A stretch of DNA of 63,809 bases from Streptomyces cellostaticus (GTDB taxonomy: Bacteria; Actinomycetota; Actinomycetes; Streptomycetales; Streptomycetaceae), in contig NZ_JALLIN010000042.1 in the NCBI RefSeq assembly GCF_023630175.1, forward strand, positions 1 through 63,809, read 5' to 3'. The notes beneath the pieces were generated by a model. It was not told the DNA's origin, searched no databases, and saw only the letters and a program-made list of their open reading frames with translations. Below are positions 50,278 through 59,686 of the stretch, piece after piece. Numbering within the stretch: the first letter of the stretch is position 1; each line of letters begins with the position of its first letter. The position numbers and the translations under genes are program-made.

Positions 50278-51729
50278 TCAGCCGAGGTCGACCTCCGGGT
50301 ACAGCGGGAAGCCCTCGACCAGGTCGGTCGCCCGGCGGGAGATCTCGTCGGCGATCTTGGGGTCGAGGACGTGCTGGGCCTTGGAGGGGGCGCCGGACTT
50401 GGTGGTGCCGGGCTCGGTGGTGGTGAGCACGCGGTCGATGAGGCCGGCGACCTCGTCCATCTCGGCCGTGCCGAGCCCCCGGGTGGTCAGGGCGGGGGTG
50501 CCGACCCGGATGCCGGAGGTGTACCAGGCGCCGTTGGGGTCGGCCGGGATGGCGTTGCGGTTGGTGACGATGCCGGAGTCCAGCAGGGCCGCCTCGGCCT
50601 GGCGGCCGGTGAGCCCGTAGGAGCCGGCCACGTCGATCAGGTTCAGGTGGTTGTCCGTGCCGCCGGTGACCAGGGTGGCGCCGCGGCGCGTCAGGCCCTC
50701 GGCCAGGGCGCGGGAGTTGTCGACGATGCGCCGGGCGTAGTCCTGGAAGGAGGGCTGCCGGGCCTCGGCGAGCGCGACGGCCTTGGCGGCCATCACGTGC
50801 GGCAGCGGGCCGCCGAGCACCATCGGGCAGCCGCGGTCGACCTGGTCCTTCAGGGAGTCGTCGCACAGGACCATGCCGCCGCGCGGGCCGCGCAGGGACT
50901 TGTGGGTGGTCGTGGTGACGATCTGGGCGTGCGGGACCGGATCGAAGTCGCCGGTCAGGACCTTGCCGGCGACCAGGCCCGCGAAGTGGGCCATGTCGAC
51001 CATCAGGGTCGCTCCGACCTCGTCGGCGATCTCCCGCATGATCCGGAAGTTCACCAGGCGCGGATAGGCGGAGTAGCCGGCCACGATGATCAGCGGCTTG
51101 AACTCACGGGCCTGGGCGCGCAGCGCCTCGTAGTCGATCAGACCGGTGGCCGGGTCGGTGCCGTAGGACCGCTGGTCGAACATCTTGCCGGAGATGTTCG
51201 GGCGGAAGCCGTGGGTGAGGTGGCCGCCGGCGTCCAGCGACATGCCGAGCATGCGCTGGTTGCCGAAGGCCTGGCGCAGCTCGGCCCAGTCGGCCTCGGT
51301 GAGGTCGTTGACCTGGCGGGCGCCGGTCCTCTCCAGGAAGGGGACCTCGACGCGGTCGGCGAGGACGGCCCAGAAGGCGACGAGGTTGGCGTCGATGCCG
51401 GAGTGCGGCTGGACGTAGGCGTGCCGGGCGCCGAACAGCTCGCGGGCGTGCTCGGCGGCCAGCGACTCGACGGTGTCCACGTTGCGGCAGCCGGCGTAGA
51501 AGCGGCGGCCGACGGTGCCCTCGGCGTACTTGTCGCTGAACCAGTTGCCCATCGTCAGCAGGGTGGCCGGGGAGGCGTAGTTCTCGGAGGCGATCAGCTT
51601 GAGCATCGCGCGCTGGTCGGTGACCTCCTGGCCGATGGCGTCGGCGACCCGCGGTTCGACCGTGCGGATGACGTCGAGTGCGGCACGGAAGGCCGTGGAC
51701 TCGGTGGAGAGGGACTTCTGCTCTGGCAT
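50278..51729 (-). CDS. glyA: serine hydroxymethyltransferase
   Basis: A 483-residue PLP enzyme interconverting serine and glycine with tetrahydrofolate. Lys277 in TTTTHKSLRGPRGG binds PLP. LIASENYASPATL, SDKYAEGTVGRRFYAG and VDMAHFAGLVAGKVL are family signatures. It is longer than the usual 415 to 430 residues because of an insert around residues 125-190 (LADRVEVPFLERTGARQVND through PNISGKMFDQRS), typical of one actinobacterial GlyA type. A perfect GGAGGT lies 4 bases before the ATG. No folate or glycine riboswitch is apparent in the 230-base upstream region. Confidence 0.96.
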   Translation of the reverse strand: MPEQKSLSTESTAFRAALDVIRTVEPRVADAIGQEVTDQRAMLKLIASENYASPATLLTMGNWFSDKYAEGTVGRRFYAGCRNVDTVESLAAEHARELFGARHAYVQPHSGIDANLVAFWAVLADRVEVPFLERTGARQVNDLTEADWAELRQAFGNQRMLGMSLDAGGHLTHGFRPNISGKMFDQRSYGTDPATGLIDYEALRAQAREFKPLIIVAGYSAYPRLVNFRIMREIADEVGATLMVDMAHFAGLVAGKVLTGDFDPVPHAQIVTTTTHKSLRGPRGGMVLCDDSLKDQVDRGCPMVLGGPLPHVMAAKAVALAEARQPSFQDYARRIVDNSRALAEGLTRRGATLVTGGTDNHLNLIDVAGSYGLTGRQAEAALLDSGIVTNRNAIPADPNGAWYTSGIRVGTPALTTRGLGTAEMDEVAGLIDRVLTTTEPGTTKSGAPSKAQHVLDPKIADEISRRATDLVEGFPLYPEVDLG

Positions 51730-51964
51730 GGGGACCTCCGGACGGTGTGCGTTCAGCGTTCACGTTCGGCCCAGGCGCACGGCACTTTTTCCCGTTCGGG
51801 CCGCTCCCCGATGGTCCGTCCCATCCCTGCGCGCCAGTCACGACCCGCTGATCAGCCTACCGGGCGCGCCGGAACGGAGAGATCCCGCGTCCACCATGCG
51901 AGCGAGGATAGGAAGGGGGCCACCGTCGTGTCCGGGAGAGTCACCGTCGTATCCGGGAGATGCC

Positions 51965-53182
51965 GTGCCCACTGCCGAAGACCTCATCGCCGCCGCCGAC
52001 GCGCACAGCGCGCCCACCTACCATCCGCTGCCGGTCGTCGTGGCCACGGCCGAGGGGGCCTGGCTGACGGACGTGGCGGGGCGCCGGTATCTGGACCTGC
52101 TGGCCGGGTACTCCGCGCTGAACTTCGGGCACCGCAACCGGCGCCTCGTCGAGGCGGCCGAGCGGCAGCTCGCGCGGGTGACGCTGACGTCCCGCGCCTT
52201 CCACCACGACCGGTTCGCGGCCTTCTGCACCGAGCTGGCCGAGCTGTGCGGCATGGAGATGGTGCTGCCCATGAACACCGGCACGGAGGCCGTGGAGAGC
52301 GCGGTGAAGACGGCCCGGAAGTGGGGCTACCGGGTGAAGGGGGTGCCCGCGGAGATGGCGAAGGTGGTGGTCGCGGGCGGCAACTTCCACGGGCGGACGA
52401 CGACGGTGATCAGCTTCTCGACCGATCCGGAGGCCCGGGCGGACTTCGGCCCGTACACGCCGGGGTTCGAGATCGTGCCGTACGGGGACCTCACCGCGAT
52501 GCGGCGGGCGCTCACCGAGAACACCGTCGCCGTCCTGCTGGAGCCGATCCAGGGGGAGTCGGGAGTGATCGTGCCCCCGGCCGGCTATCTGGCCGGGGTG
52601 CGGGAGCTGACCCGGGAGCGCAACGTGCTCTTCGTCGCCGACGAGATCCAGTCGGGGCTGGGGCGGACCGGGCGGACCTTCGCGTGCGAGCACGAGGGTG
52701 TGGTGCCGGACGTGTACGTGCTGGGCAAGGCGCTGGGCGGCGGGATCCTGCCGGTGTCGGCGGTGGTGTCCAGCTCCGACGTGCTGGGGGTCTTCCGGCC
52801 CGGCGAGCACGGGTCGACGTTCGGCGGGAACCCGCTGGCCTGCGCGGTGGCGCTGGAGGTGATCGCGATGCTGCGGACCGGCGAGTACCAGGCCCGGGCG
52901 GCCGAACTGGGCGAGCGGCTGCACCGGCGGCTGCGCGGACTGCTCGGCACGGGCCCGGTGACGGCGGTGCGCGGGCGCGGGCTGTGGGCGGGGGTGGACG
53001 TCGCGCCGCGGGCCGGTACCGCGCGCCAGGTGTCGGAACGGCTGATGGAGCGGGGCGTGCTGGTGAAGGACACCCACGGCTCGACGGTCCGCATCGCGCC
53101 GCCGCTGGTCATCTCCGAGGAGGACCTCGACTGGGGCGTCGAACGGCTGGAGGCCGTGCTGGGAGAGCACGGCCGGGGGTAG
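51965..53182 (+). CDS. rocD: ornithine aminotransferase
   Basis: A 405-residue class III PLP aminotransferase converting ornithine to glutamate semialdehyde. Lys255 in VLGKALGGGILPVSAV binds PLP. NFGHRNRRLVEAAERQL, TGTEAVESAVKTARKWGY, LLEPIQGESGV and ADEIQSGLGRTG are diagnostic. The GTG at 51965 has GGGAG 5 bases upstream. Just before it, CACCGTCGT-x-TCCGGGAGA occurs twice in direct repeat (about 51922-51960), so the ribosome-binding sequence is duplicated. It is divergent from glyA. Confidence 0.93.
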   Translation: MPTAEDLIAAADAHSAPTYHPLPVVVATAEGAWLTDVAGRRYLDLLAGYSALNFGHRNRRLVEAAERQLARVTLTSRAFHHDRFAAFCTELAELCGMEMVLPMNTGTEAVESAVKTARKWGYRVKGVPAEMAKVVVAGGNFHGRTTTVISFSTDPEARADFGPYTPGFEIVPYGDLTAMRRALTENTVAVLLEPIQGESGVIVPPAGYLAGVRELTRERNVLFVADEIQSGLGRTGRTFACEHEGVVPDVYVLGKALGGGILPVSAVVSSSDVLGVFRPGEHGSTFGGNPLACAVALEVIAMLRTGEYQARAAELGERLHRRLRGLLGTGPVTAVRGRGLWAGVDVAPRAGTARQVSERLMERGVLVKDTHGSTVRIAPPLVISEEDLDWGVERLEAVLGEHGRG

Positions 53183-53199
53183 GTCACCGGTGTCGCGCC

Positions 53200-53450
53200 C
53201 GCGGGGTGCGGTTCCGGATCGCTGCGGGGGCCGCGCTGCGCCTGCCGCTTCCGCGTCCGCACCCGCGCATGGTCGAGGGGCGGGCCCGTGACGAACAGCG
53301 TGCGGTCGCCGGTGCGGACGCGGGCGGCGATGGCGCTGTTCAGGCCCGCGTTGACGGTGCCGGAGCCGGTCACGGGGCCGCCGGCCTTCTCGATGAGCCG
53401 CCGCACGGTGTCCGGAAGCCGGGTCAGGCGCCCGGTGGGCGATGACTCTC
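53200..53450 (-). pseudogene. N-terminal fragment of an aminoglycoside-phosphotransferase-like gene
   Basis: On the minus strand, downstream of rocD, one frame reads RLPDTVRRLIEKAGGPVTGS, then GTVNAGLNSAIAARVRTGDR, TLFVTGPPLDHARVRTRKRQ. This is the N-terminal lobe pattern of streptomycete phosphotransferase-family (APH) proteins. The catalytic lobe is missing: the frame runs antisense into rocD and loses similarity. No good start codon precedes it, although an AGGAGAG occurs at the right place. The rest of the 440-base gap between rocD and the MocR gene is very GC-rich and shows no other gene. Confidence 0.55.
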
Positions 53451-53622
53451 CTGTCGGGGTCGGGGCGCGGCACCGGCGCGGTTGGGGAAGGCGCCGGGCG
53501 TGGCGCCGGCCTGAGCCCCCCTCCCGCCGGGTCGGGGCCGCTACCGGGCCGGGAGCGCTCCGCATCGGGTCCGCATCGGGTCCGCGAGCGGGGCGGGCCC
53601 TCCGGGCGACGCGGCGCTCGTC

Positions 53623-55008
53623 TCACGGCAGCACCCGGCACAGTGCCTCCAGCGCGCCCGCCCACGCGCTGTCCGACGGCGTCCCGTACCCGACGACCAG
53701 CGCGTCGGCCGGTTCGGCGACGGCTTCGGGGTGCCGGTGGAAGGACAGCCCGTGCAGGGCCAGGCCCTGCCAGGTCGCGGCCTGCACCACCGGCTGTTCG
53801 CTGCCGGGCGGCAGCCGCAGCACCGCGTGCAGCCCCGCCGCGATCCCGGTGACCCGGACGCCGGGCGCGCGCTCGGCGACGGCGGCGGCGAGGGCGTCGC
53901 GCCGGCGCCGGTAGCGCAGCCGGGCGGAGCGGACGTGCCGGTCGTAGGCGCCGGAGGTGAGGAACTCGGCCAGGGTGAGCTGGTCCAGCGCGCCCACGGT
54001 GTCGATCCGGCCCTTGGCGGCGGCCGCCTCCTCCACCAGGGAGGGCGGCAGTACCATCCAGCCCAGCCGGAGGCCGGGGGCGAGGGACTTGCTGGTGGTG
54101 CCGAGGTGGACGACCCGGCCGGGGTCCAGGCCCTGGAGGGCCCCGACGGGCTGGCGGTCGTAGCGGAACTCGCCGTCGTAGTCGTCCTCCAGGACCAGGG
54201 CGCCGGTGCGCCGCGCCCACTGCACCACCGCCGTCCGGCGGTCGGGGTGCAGGGCGGTGCCCATCGGGAACTGGTGGGCGGGCGTGAGGAGTACGGCTCC
54301 CTCGCCGGTCAGCGCGCCTGTGTCGGTGCCCAGTTCGTCGTACGGCAGGGCGGGTGTCGCGAGACCCGCGTCGCGCAGCAGGCTCCAGTGGGCGTCGAGC
54401 CCGTAGGACTCCACCGCCACCGACCGCACCCCGCGGGCCCGCAGCAGGGTGCCGAGGACGCGCAGGGCGTGCGAGAAGCCGGCGGTGACCACGATCGTCT
54501 CGGGGTCGGCGCGGACGCCCCGGACACGGGCGAGGTAGCCGGCCAGGGCGGTGCGCAGTTCGGGTCGGCCGCGCGGGTCGCCGTAGCCGAGGGCGTCGAG
54601 GGGAGCGCCGGCCAGGGCGCGGCGGGCGGCCTTGAGCCACTCGGCGCGCGGGAAGGCGGCGAGGTCGGGGGTGCCGGGGACGAGGCTGAGCGCCGGGCGG
54701 CCCGTCGGGCGCCGCCGGGGCGCTTGCGCCGGTGGGATCACCGCCCGCTCCGCGACCCGGGTGCCGGAGCCCTGCCGGGCGGTCAGCCAGCCCTCGGCGA
54801 CCAGGTCGGTGTAGGCCTCGGCGACGGTGTTGCGGGCGACGCCGAGGTCACCGGCGAGGGAGCGGGAGGACGGCAGCCGGGTGCCGGGGGCGAGGCGGCC
54901 GGTGCGGACCGCGTCCCGCAGGGCGTCGGTCAGACCGCGGCGCAGCCCACTGGTCCCGGCCGGTTCCAGATGCAGGTCCACGCCGAGATTGGCCCAGGAA
55001 TTCGCCAT
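53623..55008 (-). CDS. MocR/PdxR-type regulator (GntR HTH fused to aminotransferase domain)
   Basis: A 461-residue regulator. Residues 14-85 are a GntR winged helix (GLRRGLTDALRDAVRTGRLA, LPSSRSLAGDLGVARNTVAE). Residues about 105-460 are a fold-type I aminotransferase domain with Lys307 in GTTSKSLAPGLRLGW binding PLP. FEFRYD-type motifs appear as EDDYDGEFRYDRQPVGAL. Such proteins use PLP or an amino-acid aldimine as effector. It is divergent from the AhpD-like gene with only 46 bases between starts, so it very likely controls that gene and itself. Confidence 0.93.
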   Translation of the reverse strand: MANSWANLGVDLHLEPAGTSGLRRGLTDALRDAVRTGRLAPGTRLPSSRSLAGDLGVARNTVAEAYTDLVAEGWLTARQGSGTRVAERAVIPPAQAPRRRPTGRPALSLVPGTPDLAAFPRAEWLKAARRALAGAPLDALGYGDPRGRPELRTALAGYLARVRGVRADPETIVVTAGFSHALRVLGTLLRARGVRSVAVESYGLDAHWSLLRDAGLATPALPYDELGTDTGALTGEGAVLLTPAHQFPMGTALHPDRRTAVVQWARRTGALVLEDDYDGEFRYDRQPVGALQGLDPGRVVHLGTTSKSLAPGLRLGWMVLPPSLVEEAAAAKGRIDTVGALDQLTLAEFLTSGAYDRHVRSARLRYRRRRDALAAAVAERAPGVRVTGIAAGLHAVLRLPPGSEQPVVQAATWQGLALHGLSFHRHPEAVAEPADALVVGYGTPSDSAWAGALEALCRVLP

Positions 55009-55054
55009 GGAAATGGACCATACTCCTGGGCTGACCCGCTCCTAGGGTCGAAGC
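55009..55054. promoter_or_regulatory. divergent MocR/AhpD-like control region
   Basis: These 46 bases separate the two divergent starts and must hold both promoters and the operator. ATGGACCAT (55013-55021) is a short palindrome next to the MocR start. TAGGGT at about 55042-55047 could be a -10 box for the AhpD-like gene, which would make its mRNA nearly leaderless. Confidence 0.4.
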
Positions 55055-55555
55055 ATGAGCAGCACACAGGAAACCCTCGGATACGCCGTCGAACACGCCC
55101 CGCGCCTGGAGTGGGCCCGGCACACGCCCGAGGTCTACAAGGCGATGATCCGCCTGGACGCCGCCGCCGGGCAGGGCCTGGACCCCAAGCTGTACGAGCT
55201 GGTGAAGATCCGCGCCTCCCAGCTCAACCACTGCGCCTTCTGCCTCGACATGCACACCAAGGACGCGCTCGCGGCGGGCGAGAGCGTGGAGCGGATCGTG
55301 CAGCTCGCCGCCTGGGAGGAGTCCCGGCACTTCTACACGGAGAAGGAGCTGGCGGCGATCGAGCTGACCGAGGCGGTCACCGTGCTGACCGACGGCTTCG
55401 TGCCGGACGAGGTGTACGACCGGGCCGCCGGGCAGTTCGAGGAGGCCGAGCTGGCCCGGTTGATCGCCGCGATCACGGTGATCAACGCGTGGAACCGCTT
55501 CGGCGTGACGAGCCGGATGGCCCCCGGCCACTACCGGCCGGGGCAGCACGGTTGA
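55055..55555 (+). CDS. AhpD/carboxymuconolactone decarboxylase family protein
   Basis: A 166-residue AhpD-fold protein. The redox motif is C60-A-F-C63 followed by His67, in LNHCAFCLDMHTKDAL. ELVKIRASQ and ITVINAWNRFGVTSRM are also typical. Such proteins act as peroxidases or disulfide reductases. Its regulator is the adjacent divergent MocR protein, a pairing I have seen repeatedly in actinobacteria. A bidirectional terminator follows. Confidence 0.9.
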   Translation: MSSTQETLGYAVEHAPRLEWARHTPEVYKAMIRLDAAAGQGLDPKLYELVKIRASQLNHCAFCLDMHTKDALAAGESVERIVQLAAWEESRHFYTEKELAAIELTEAVTVLTDGFVPDEVYDRAAGQFEEAELARLIAAITVINAWNRFGVTSRMAPGHYRPGQHG

Positions 55556-55643
55556 TCGTTCCTCCCAGGACGACCACCGCGCTCGCGTCCACCGCTCGTC
55601 CGGGGCACCGGCACGCGGTGGACCGCCGCCCGGGCCGCCGACC

Positions 55644-55678
55644 CGCCGGGTGCCGGGGGACCGCCCCGGCACCCGGCG
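55644..55678. terminator. bidirectional hairpin terminator
   Basis: A perfect 15-bp stem (55644-55658 with 55664-55678) and 5-base loop between the convergent AhpD-like gene (ends 55555) and the betaine-binding protein gene (ends 55687). It lies 8 bases beyond the latter. Confidence 0.85.
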
Positions 55679-55686
55679 TCACCCGC

Positions 55687-56652
55687 TCAGCTCGGCAGCC
55701 ACTTCTTCCAGACGGACGGGTGGCTGTCCACCCACTTCTTGGCCGCGTCCTGCGGACTCAGCTTCTGGTCGGCGATCATCAGGGAGACCTCGTTCTGGTC
55801 GTCGGTCGTCCACTTGAACTTCTTCAGGAACGCCGCCGCCTCGCCACCGGACTCGGCGAAGCCGGCGTTGAGGTACTTCTGCAGCGGGGTGTGCGGGTAG
55901 GCACAGGTGATCTTGGCCGTGTCCGCGTCGCAGCCCTCCTTGTACGGCGGCAGCTCGACCTCCGTCATGGGGATCTTCTTGAACAGCCACTGCGGCGCGT
56001 ACCAGTACGTCAGGAAGGGCTTCTTCTCCTTGGCGAACTGTTTCAACTGGGTGATCTGCGCCGCCTCGGAACCGGCGAAGACCACCTTGTAGTCGAGCCC
56101 CAGGTTCTTCACCAGCGCCTTGTCGTTGGTGACGTAGGACGGGGAGCCGTCCATCAGCTGGCCCTTGCCGCCGCTCTCCGCGGTGCGGAAGAGGGAGGCG
56201 TACTTGTTCAGGTTGTGCCAGTCGGTGATGTCCGGGTGCTGCTTGGCCAGGTAGGTGGGCACGTACCAGCCGATGTGGCCGGTGACGCCCAGACCTCCGC
56301 CGGGCGCGATCGTCTTCTTGTCCTCGACGTACCGCTTCTCCTGGTCCGGGTGGCCCCAGTCCTCCAGGATGGCGTCGACCCGGCCCTGGCTGAGCGCGTC
56401 CCAGGCGGGCACCTCGTCGACCTGGACGGTGTCGACGCGGTAGCCCAGCTCGTGCTCCAGCAGGTACTGGGCGACGGCCACGTTGGACTGCGCCCCCACC
56501 CAGGACTGCACGGACAGGGTGACCGTCTTCGCGCCCTGGGCGTTGGCGAAGGGCGAGGTCTGCTTGGTCATGTCGGCGGCGCCACAGCCGGTGAGCAGTG
56601 ACAGCGCCGCCGCTCCGGCGGCGATCATCGCCGGCCTGCGGGTGAGCTTCAT
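55687..56652 (-). CDS. glycine betaine/proline-type ABC transporter substrate-binding lipoprotein
   Basis: A 321-residue OpuAC-like binding protein. The lipobox is LTGC (residues 20-23). SWVGAQSNVAVAQYLLEHEL, VDAILEDWGHPDQ, GHIGWYVPTYLAKQHPDI and FLTYWYAPQWLF carry the aromatic residues that build the quaternary-ammonium cage in this family. Segments near the C-terminus (KWTTDDQNEVSLMIADQKL, AAKKWVDSHPSVWKKWLP) are also typical. It is the last gene of the betaine operon and begins one base after the permease stop. Confidence 0.92.
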   Translation of the reverse strand: MKLTRRPAMIAAGAAALSLLTGCGAADMTKQTSPFANAQGAKTVTLSVQSWVGAQSNVAVAQYLLEHELGYRVDTVQVDEVPAWDALSQGRVDAILEDWGHPDQEKRYVEDKKTIAPGGGLGVTGHIGWYVPTYLAKQHPDITDWHNLNKYASLFRTAESGGKGQLMDGSPSYVTNDKALVKNLGLDYKVVFAGSEAAQITQLKQFAKEKKPFLTYWYAPQWLFKKIPMTEVELPPYKEGCDADTAKITCAYPHTPLQKYLNAGFAESGGEAAAFLKKFKWTTDDQNEVSLMIADQKLSPQDAAKKWVDSHPSVWKKWLPS

Positions 56653-56653
56653 G

Positions 56654-58606
56654 TCAGGCCCCCTTCGTCGTACGGCGTTCGGTGGGCTGCGTCACCCGGT
56701 CGAGCATCAGGCCGAGGCAGACGATGGCCGCACCGGCCACCAGACCGGTCGCGAGGTCGCCCTGGGCGAGGCCGAAGACCACGTCGTAACCGAGCGCACC
56801 GCCGCCGACCAGACCGCCGACGACGACCACGGCGAGCACCAGCACCAGGGCCTGGTTGACCGCGAGCAGGATCGCCGGCCGGGCCAGGGGCAGTTGCACC
56901 TGACGGAGCTGCTGCGCGGTGGTGGCACCCATCGACCGCGCGGACTCCAGTGCCGCCGGGTCGACCCTGCGCAGCCCCTGGCTCGTGATCCGGACGACCG
57001 CGGGCAGGGCGTAGACCACGGCGGCGGCCGCGGCGGGCGCGCGGCCCACACCGAACAGCGCCACCACCGGAATCAGGTAGACGAACTGCGGCATGGTCTG
57101 GAAGACGTCCAGCACCGGCCGCAGCATCCGTTCCGTCCGGGCGCTGCGGGCGGTCGCGATCGCCACGGCGAATCCGAGCACCAGGGTGACGGCCACCGCG
57201 GCGAGCACCTGGGACAGCGTGTCCAGCGAGGGCTTCCAGACGCCGAGCACACCGATGGCCGCCATCGCGAGCACGGCCGTCAGGGCGGTGCGCCAGGTAC
57301 CGATCAGCCAGGCCAGGGCGGCGACGATCAGCAGCAGACCCCACCAGGGCAGCCACCACAGGCCGGCCCGGATCGGGTCGAGCACCCAGGTGGTGAAGTG
57401 AGCGGCCCAGTCCGCGGTGCCGCCGACGACGGGCACACCCGTGTACAGGTGATCGACCATCCAGTCCTTGGCCGTGTTCACCGGTCCCGCGATCTCCGTG
57501 ACCCACGAGTCCGGCCAGTTCAGGGCGCCGGCCAGGTGCCCCACCACGACCACGGCCGCCAGCACGGCGGCGGGCACCGCCCAGCGGGCCGGCCCGCTGC
57601 CGTGCTCGGCCCCGGTGCCCATGCGGTCGCCCGCGGCGGCGGTGATCCGGTCCAGGACGACGGCCAGCAGCACGATCGGGATGCCGGCCGCCAGCGCGGC
57701 GCCGACGTCGACGGAGGCCAGCGCCTGGTAGACGCGGTCACCGAGACCGCCCGCACCGATCAGGGACGCGATGACGGCCATCGACAGGGCCATCATGATC
57801 GCCTGGTTGACGCCGAGCATGATCTCCTTGCGGGCCAGCGGAATGCGCGCGGTCAGCAGCCGCTGCCGGCGGGTGGCGCCGAGCGATTCGGCCGCCTCCA
57901 GCACGCCGCCGTCGGCGTTGCGCAGTCCGAGCGCCGTCAGCCGGGCCATCGGCGGGGCGGCGTAGATCACGGTGGCCAGCACGGCGGCCGGCACACCGAT
58001 GCCGAAGATCAGCACGACCGGCAGCAGGTAGGCGAAGGCCGGGAGCACCTGCATGGTGTCCAGCACCGGCCGGAGCGCGCGGTTGACACGGTCCGACAGG
58101 CCGGCCCCGAGGCCGAGCACGACACCCACCACGACGGAGGCGAGCACCGCGATCACCATCAGGGCAAGCGTCTGCATGGTCGGCACCCACATGCCGAGCA
58201 CGCCGCAGGCGAGCAGCGCGACGACGGTGCCGAGCGCGAGGCGCACCCCGGCCGTGCGCCAGGCCACGAGCGCGGCCAGCGCGGTGACACCCGCCCAGCC
58301 GATGCCGAGCAGCAGCAGGTAGACGGCGCGGACCGAGAGCACGACGGCGTTGCTGATGTACCCGAAGAAGTAGGTGAACAGCGGGCTGGTGTCGCGGTTG
58401 TCGATGATCCAGTCACTGGTCCGGGCCAGCGGCGCGGACACGTCCACGGTCAGGGCCTGCGGCCAGGCGCCCGCGCCCCACTGCGCCGTGACCAGCGGGC
58501 CCAGGACGGCTGCGATGAGCGCGAGGACCAGGAGTTTGCGGACGGCCGGGCGCGCGAGGACCTCCAGCGGGCCGACACGCGGAGTCGGGACGGTGACGGT
58601 ACTCAC
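56654..58606 (-). CDS. betaine ABC transporter permease, two permease domains in one chain
   Basis: A 650-residue membrane protein in which two OpuAB-like permease domains are fused. Each has the EAA loop that contacts the ATPase: LEAAESLGATRRQRLLTARI near residue 240 and LESARSMGATTAQQLRQVQL near residue 560. The halves (about 1-320 and 335-650) each show the same N-terminal extension and helix bundle, so an internal duplication produced the fused form. The start is GTG at 58606, directly after the ATPase stop. It would import glycine betaine or related osmolytes. Confidence 0.92.
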   Translation of the reverse strand: MSTVTVPTPRVGPLEVLARPAVRKLLVLALIAAVLGPLVTAQWGAGAWPQALTVDVSAPLARTSDWIIDNRDTSPLFTYFFGYISNAVVLSVRAVYLLLLGIGWAGVTALAALVAWRTAGVRLALGTVVALLACGVLGMWVPTMQTLALMVIAVLASVVVGVVLGLGAGLSDRVNRALRPVLDTMQVLPAFAYLLPVVLIFGIGVPAAVLATVIYAAPPMARLTALGLRNADGGVLEAAESLGATRRQRLLTARIPLARKEIMLGVNQAIMMALSMAVIASLIGAGGLGDRVYQALASVDVGAALAAGIPIVLLAVVLDRITAAAGDRMGTGAEHGSGPARWAVPAAVLAAVVVVGHLAGALNWPDSWVTEIAGPVNTAKDWMVDHLYTGVPVVGGTADWAAHFTTWVLDPIRAGLWWLPWWGLLLIVAALAWLIGTWRTALTAVLAMAAIGVLGVWKPSLDTLSQVLAAVAVTLVLGFAVAIATARSARTERMLRPVLDVFQTMPQFVYLIPVVALFGVGRAPAAAAAVVYALPAVVRITSQGLRRVDPAALESARSMGATTAQQLRQVQLPLARPAILLAVNQALVLVLAVVVVGGLVGGGALGYDVVFGLAQGDLATGLVAGAAIVCLGLMLDRVTQPTERRTTKGA

Positions 58607-59686
58607 TCAGACCGCCTCCTTGAACTGCTCCGTCCCGGCCACTACACCGAGAAGGCGTTCGTGGTCCACGACGCCCATGCAGCGTCCCTCCTCGACGACA
58701 CAGGCCGCCCTGCCGCTGTCGGCGACGACCTTGATCGCGTCGGCGACGACCGTGTCCGGGCCGAGGGCACCCGGGTGCTCCTCGCCGCCGCAGCCCCCGG
58801 GGCGCATGGCGGTGCGCACGGTCATGACCTGCTCGCGCGGGATGTCCCGGACGAATTCGCGCACGTAGTCGTCGGCGGGCGAGCCGACGATCTCCTCGGG
58901 CGTGCCGAGCTGCACCACACGGCCGTCCCGCATGAGCGCTATTCGGTCGCCGACGCGCAGCGCCTCGCTCAGGTCGTGGGTGATGAAGACCATGGTGCGC
59001 CCCTCCTCGTGGTGCAGGCGGATGACCTCCTCCTGCATGTCCCGCCGGATCAGCGGGTCGAGGGCGCTGAAGGGCTCGTCGAAGAGCAGCACCTCGGGAT
59101 CGACGGCGAGGGCGCGGGCCAGGCCCACGCGCTGCTGCTGGCCTCCGGAGAGCTGGTCCGGCCGGCGTTGCTCCATGCCTTCCAGGCCGACCTTGGCGAC
59201 GACCTCGGCGGCGCGTTCGCGCCGCTCGGCCTTGCCCACACCCTGGATCTCCAGGCCGTAGGCGACGTTGTCGAGTACGGAGCGGTGCGGCAGCAGACCG
59301 AAGTGCTGGAAGACCATGGCGGCCCGGTGACGGCGCAGCTCGCGCAGTCTGACCTTGTCCATGGCGCGCACGTCCTCGCCGTCGATGGCGATGGTGCCGG
59401 CGGTCGGCTCGATGAGCCGGGTCAGACAGCGCACGAGGGTGGACTTGCCGGAGCCGGACAGGCCCATGACGACGAAGACCTCGCCCTTGCGCACGTCGAA
59501 GGAGACGTCCCGGACGGCGGCCGTGCAGCCGGTGCGGGAGCGCAGGTCGGCCGGGTCGAGGGAGCTGAGCTCCGGATCGCCCGGGACGCGGTCGGCCTTG
59601 GGGCCGAACACCTTCCACAGTCCGTCGACCGAGAAGACGGGGGCATCGGTGGCGGGCGGCTTACGGGTGGGAACAGTGAGCGTCAT
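58607..59686 (-). CDS. betaine ABC transporter ATP-binding protein with CBS-like tail
   Basis: A 359-residue ATPase of the OpuAA/ProV group. It has Walker A GLSGSGKST, signature LSGGQQQRV, Walker B LLFDEPFSALD and switch THD. The N-terminus includes the ProV-type insertion before Walker A. The C-terminal 60 residues form one CBS-like unit (VVADAIKVVADSGRAACVVE), shorter than the tandem pair that senses ionic strength in OpuA. The start overlaps the GMC oxidoreductase stop as ATGA. Confidence 0.93.
   Translation of the reverse strand: MTLTVPTRKPPATDAPVFSVDGLWKVFGPKADRVPGDPELSSLDPADLRSRTGCTAAVRDVSFDVRKGEVFVVMGLSGSGKSTLVRCLTRLIEPTAGTIAIDGEDVRAMDKVRLRELRRHRAAMVFQHFGLLPHRSVLDNVAYGLEIQGVGKAERRERAAEVVAKVGLEGMEQRRPDQLSGGQQQRVGLARALAVDPEVLLFDEPFSALDPLIRRDMQEEVIRLHHEEGRTMVFITHDLSEALRVGDRIALMRDGRVVQLGTPEEIVGSPADDYVREFVRDIPREQVMTVRTAMRPGGCGGEEHPGALGPDTVVADAIKVVADSGRAACVVEEGRCMGVVDHERLLGVVAGTEQFKEAV

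Noticed and set aside
50134..53445. 1103-codon plus-strand open frame
   Set aside because: Antisense to glyA, then out of frame with rocD. The rocD frame itself has PLP motifs and normal codon bias.
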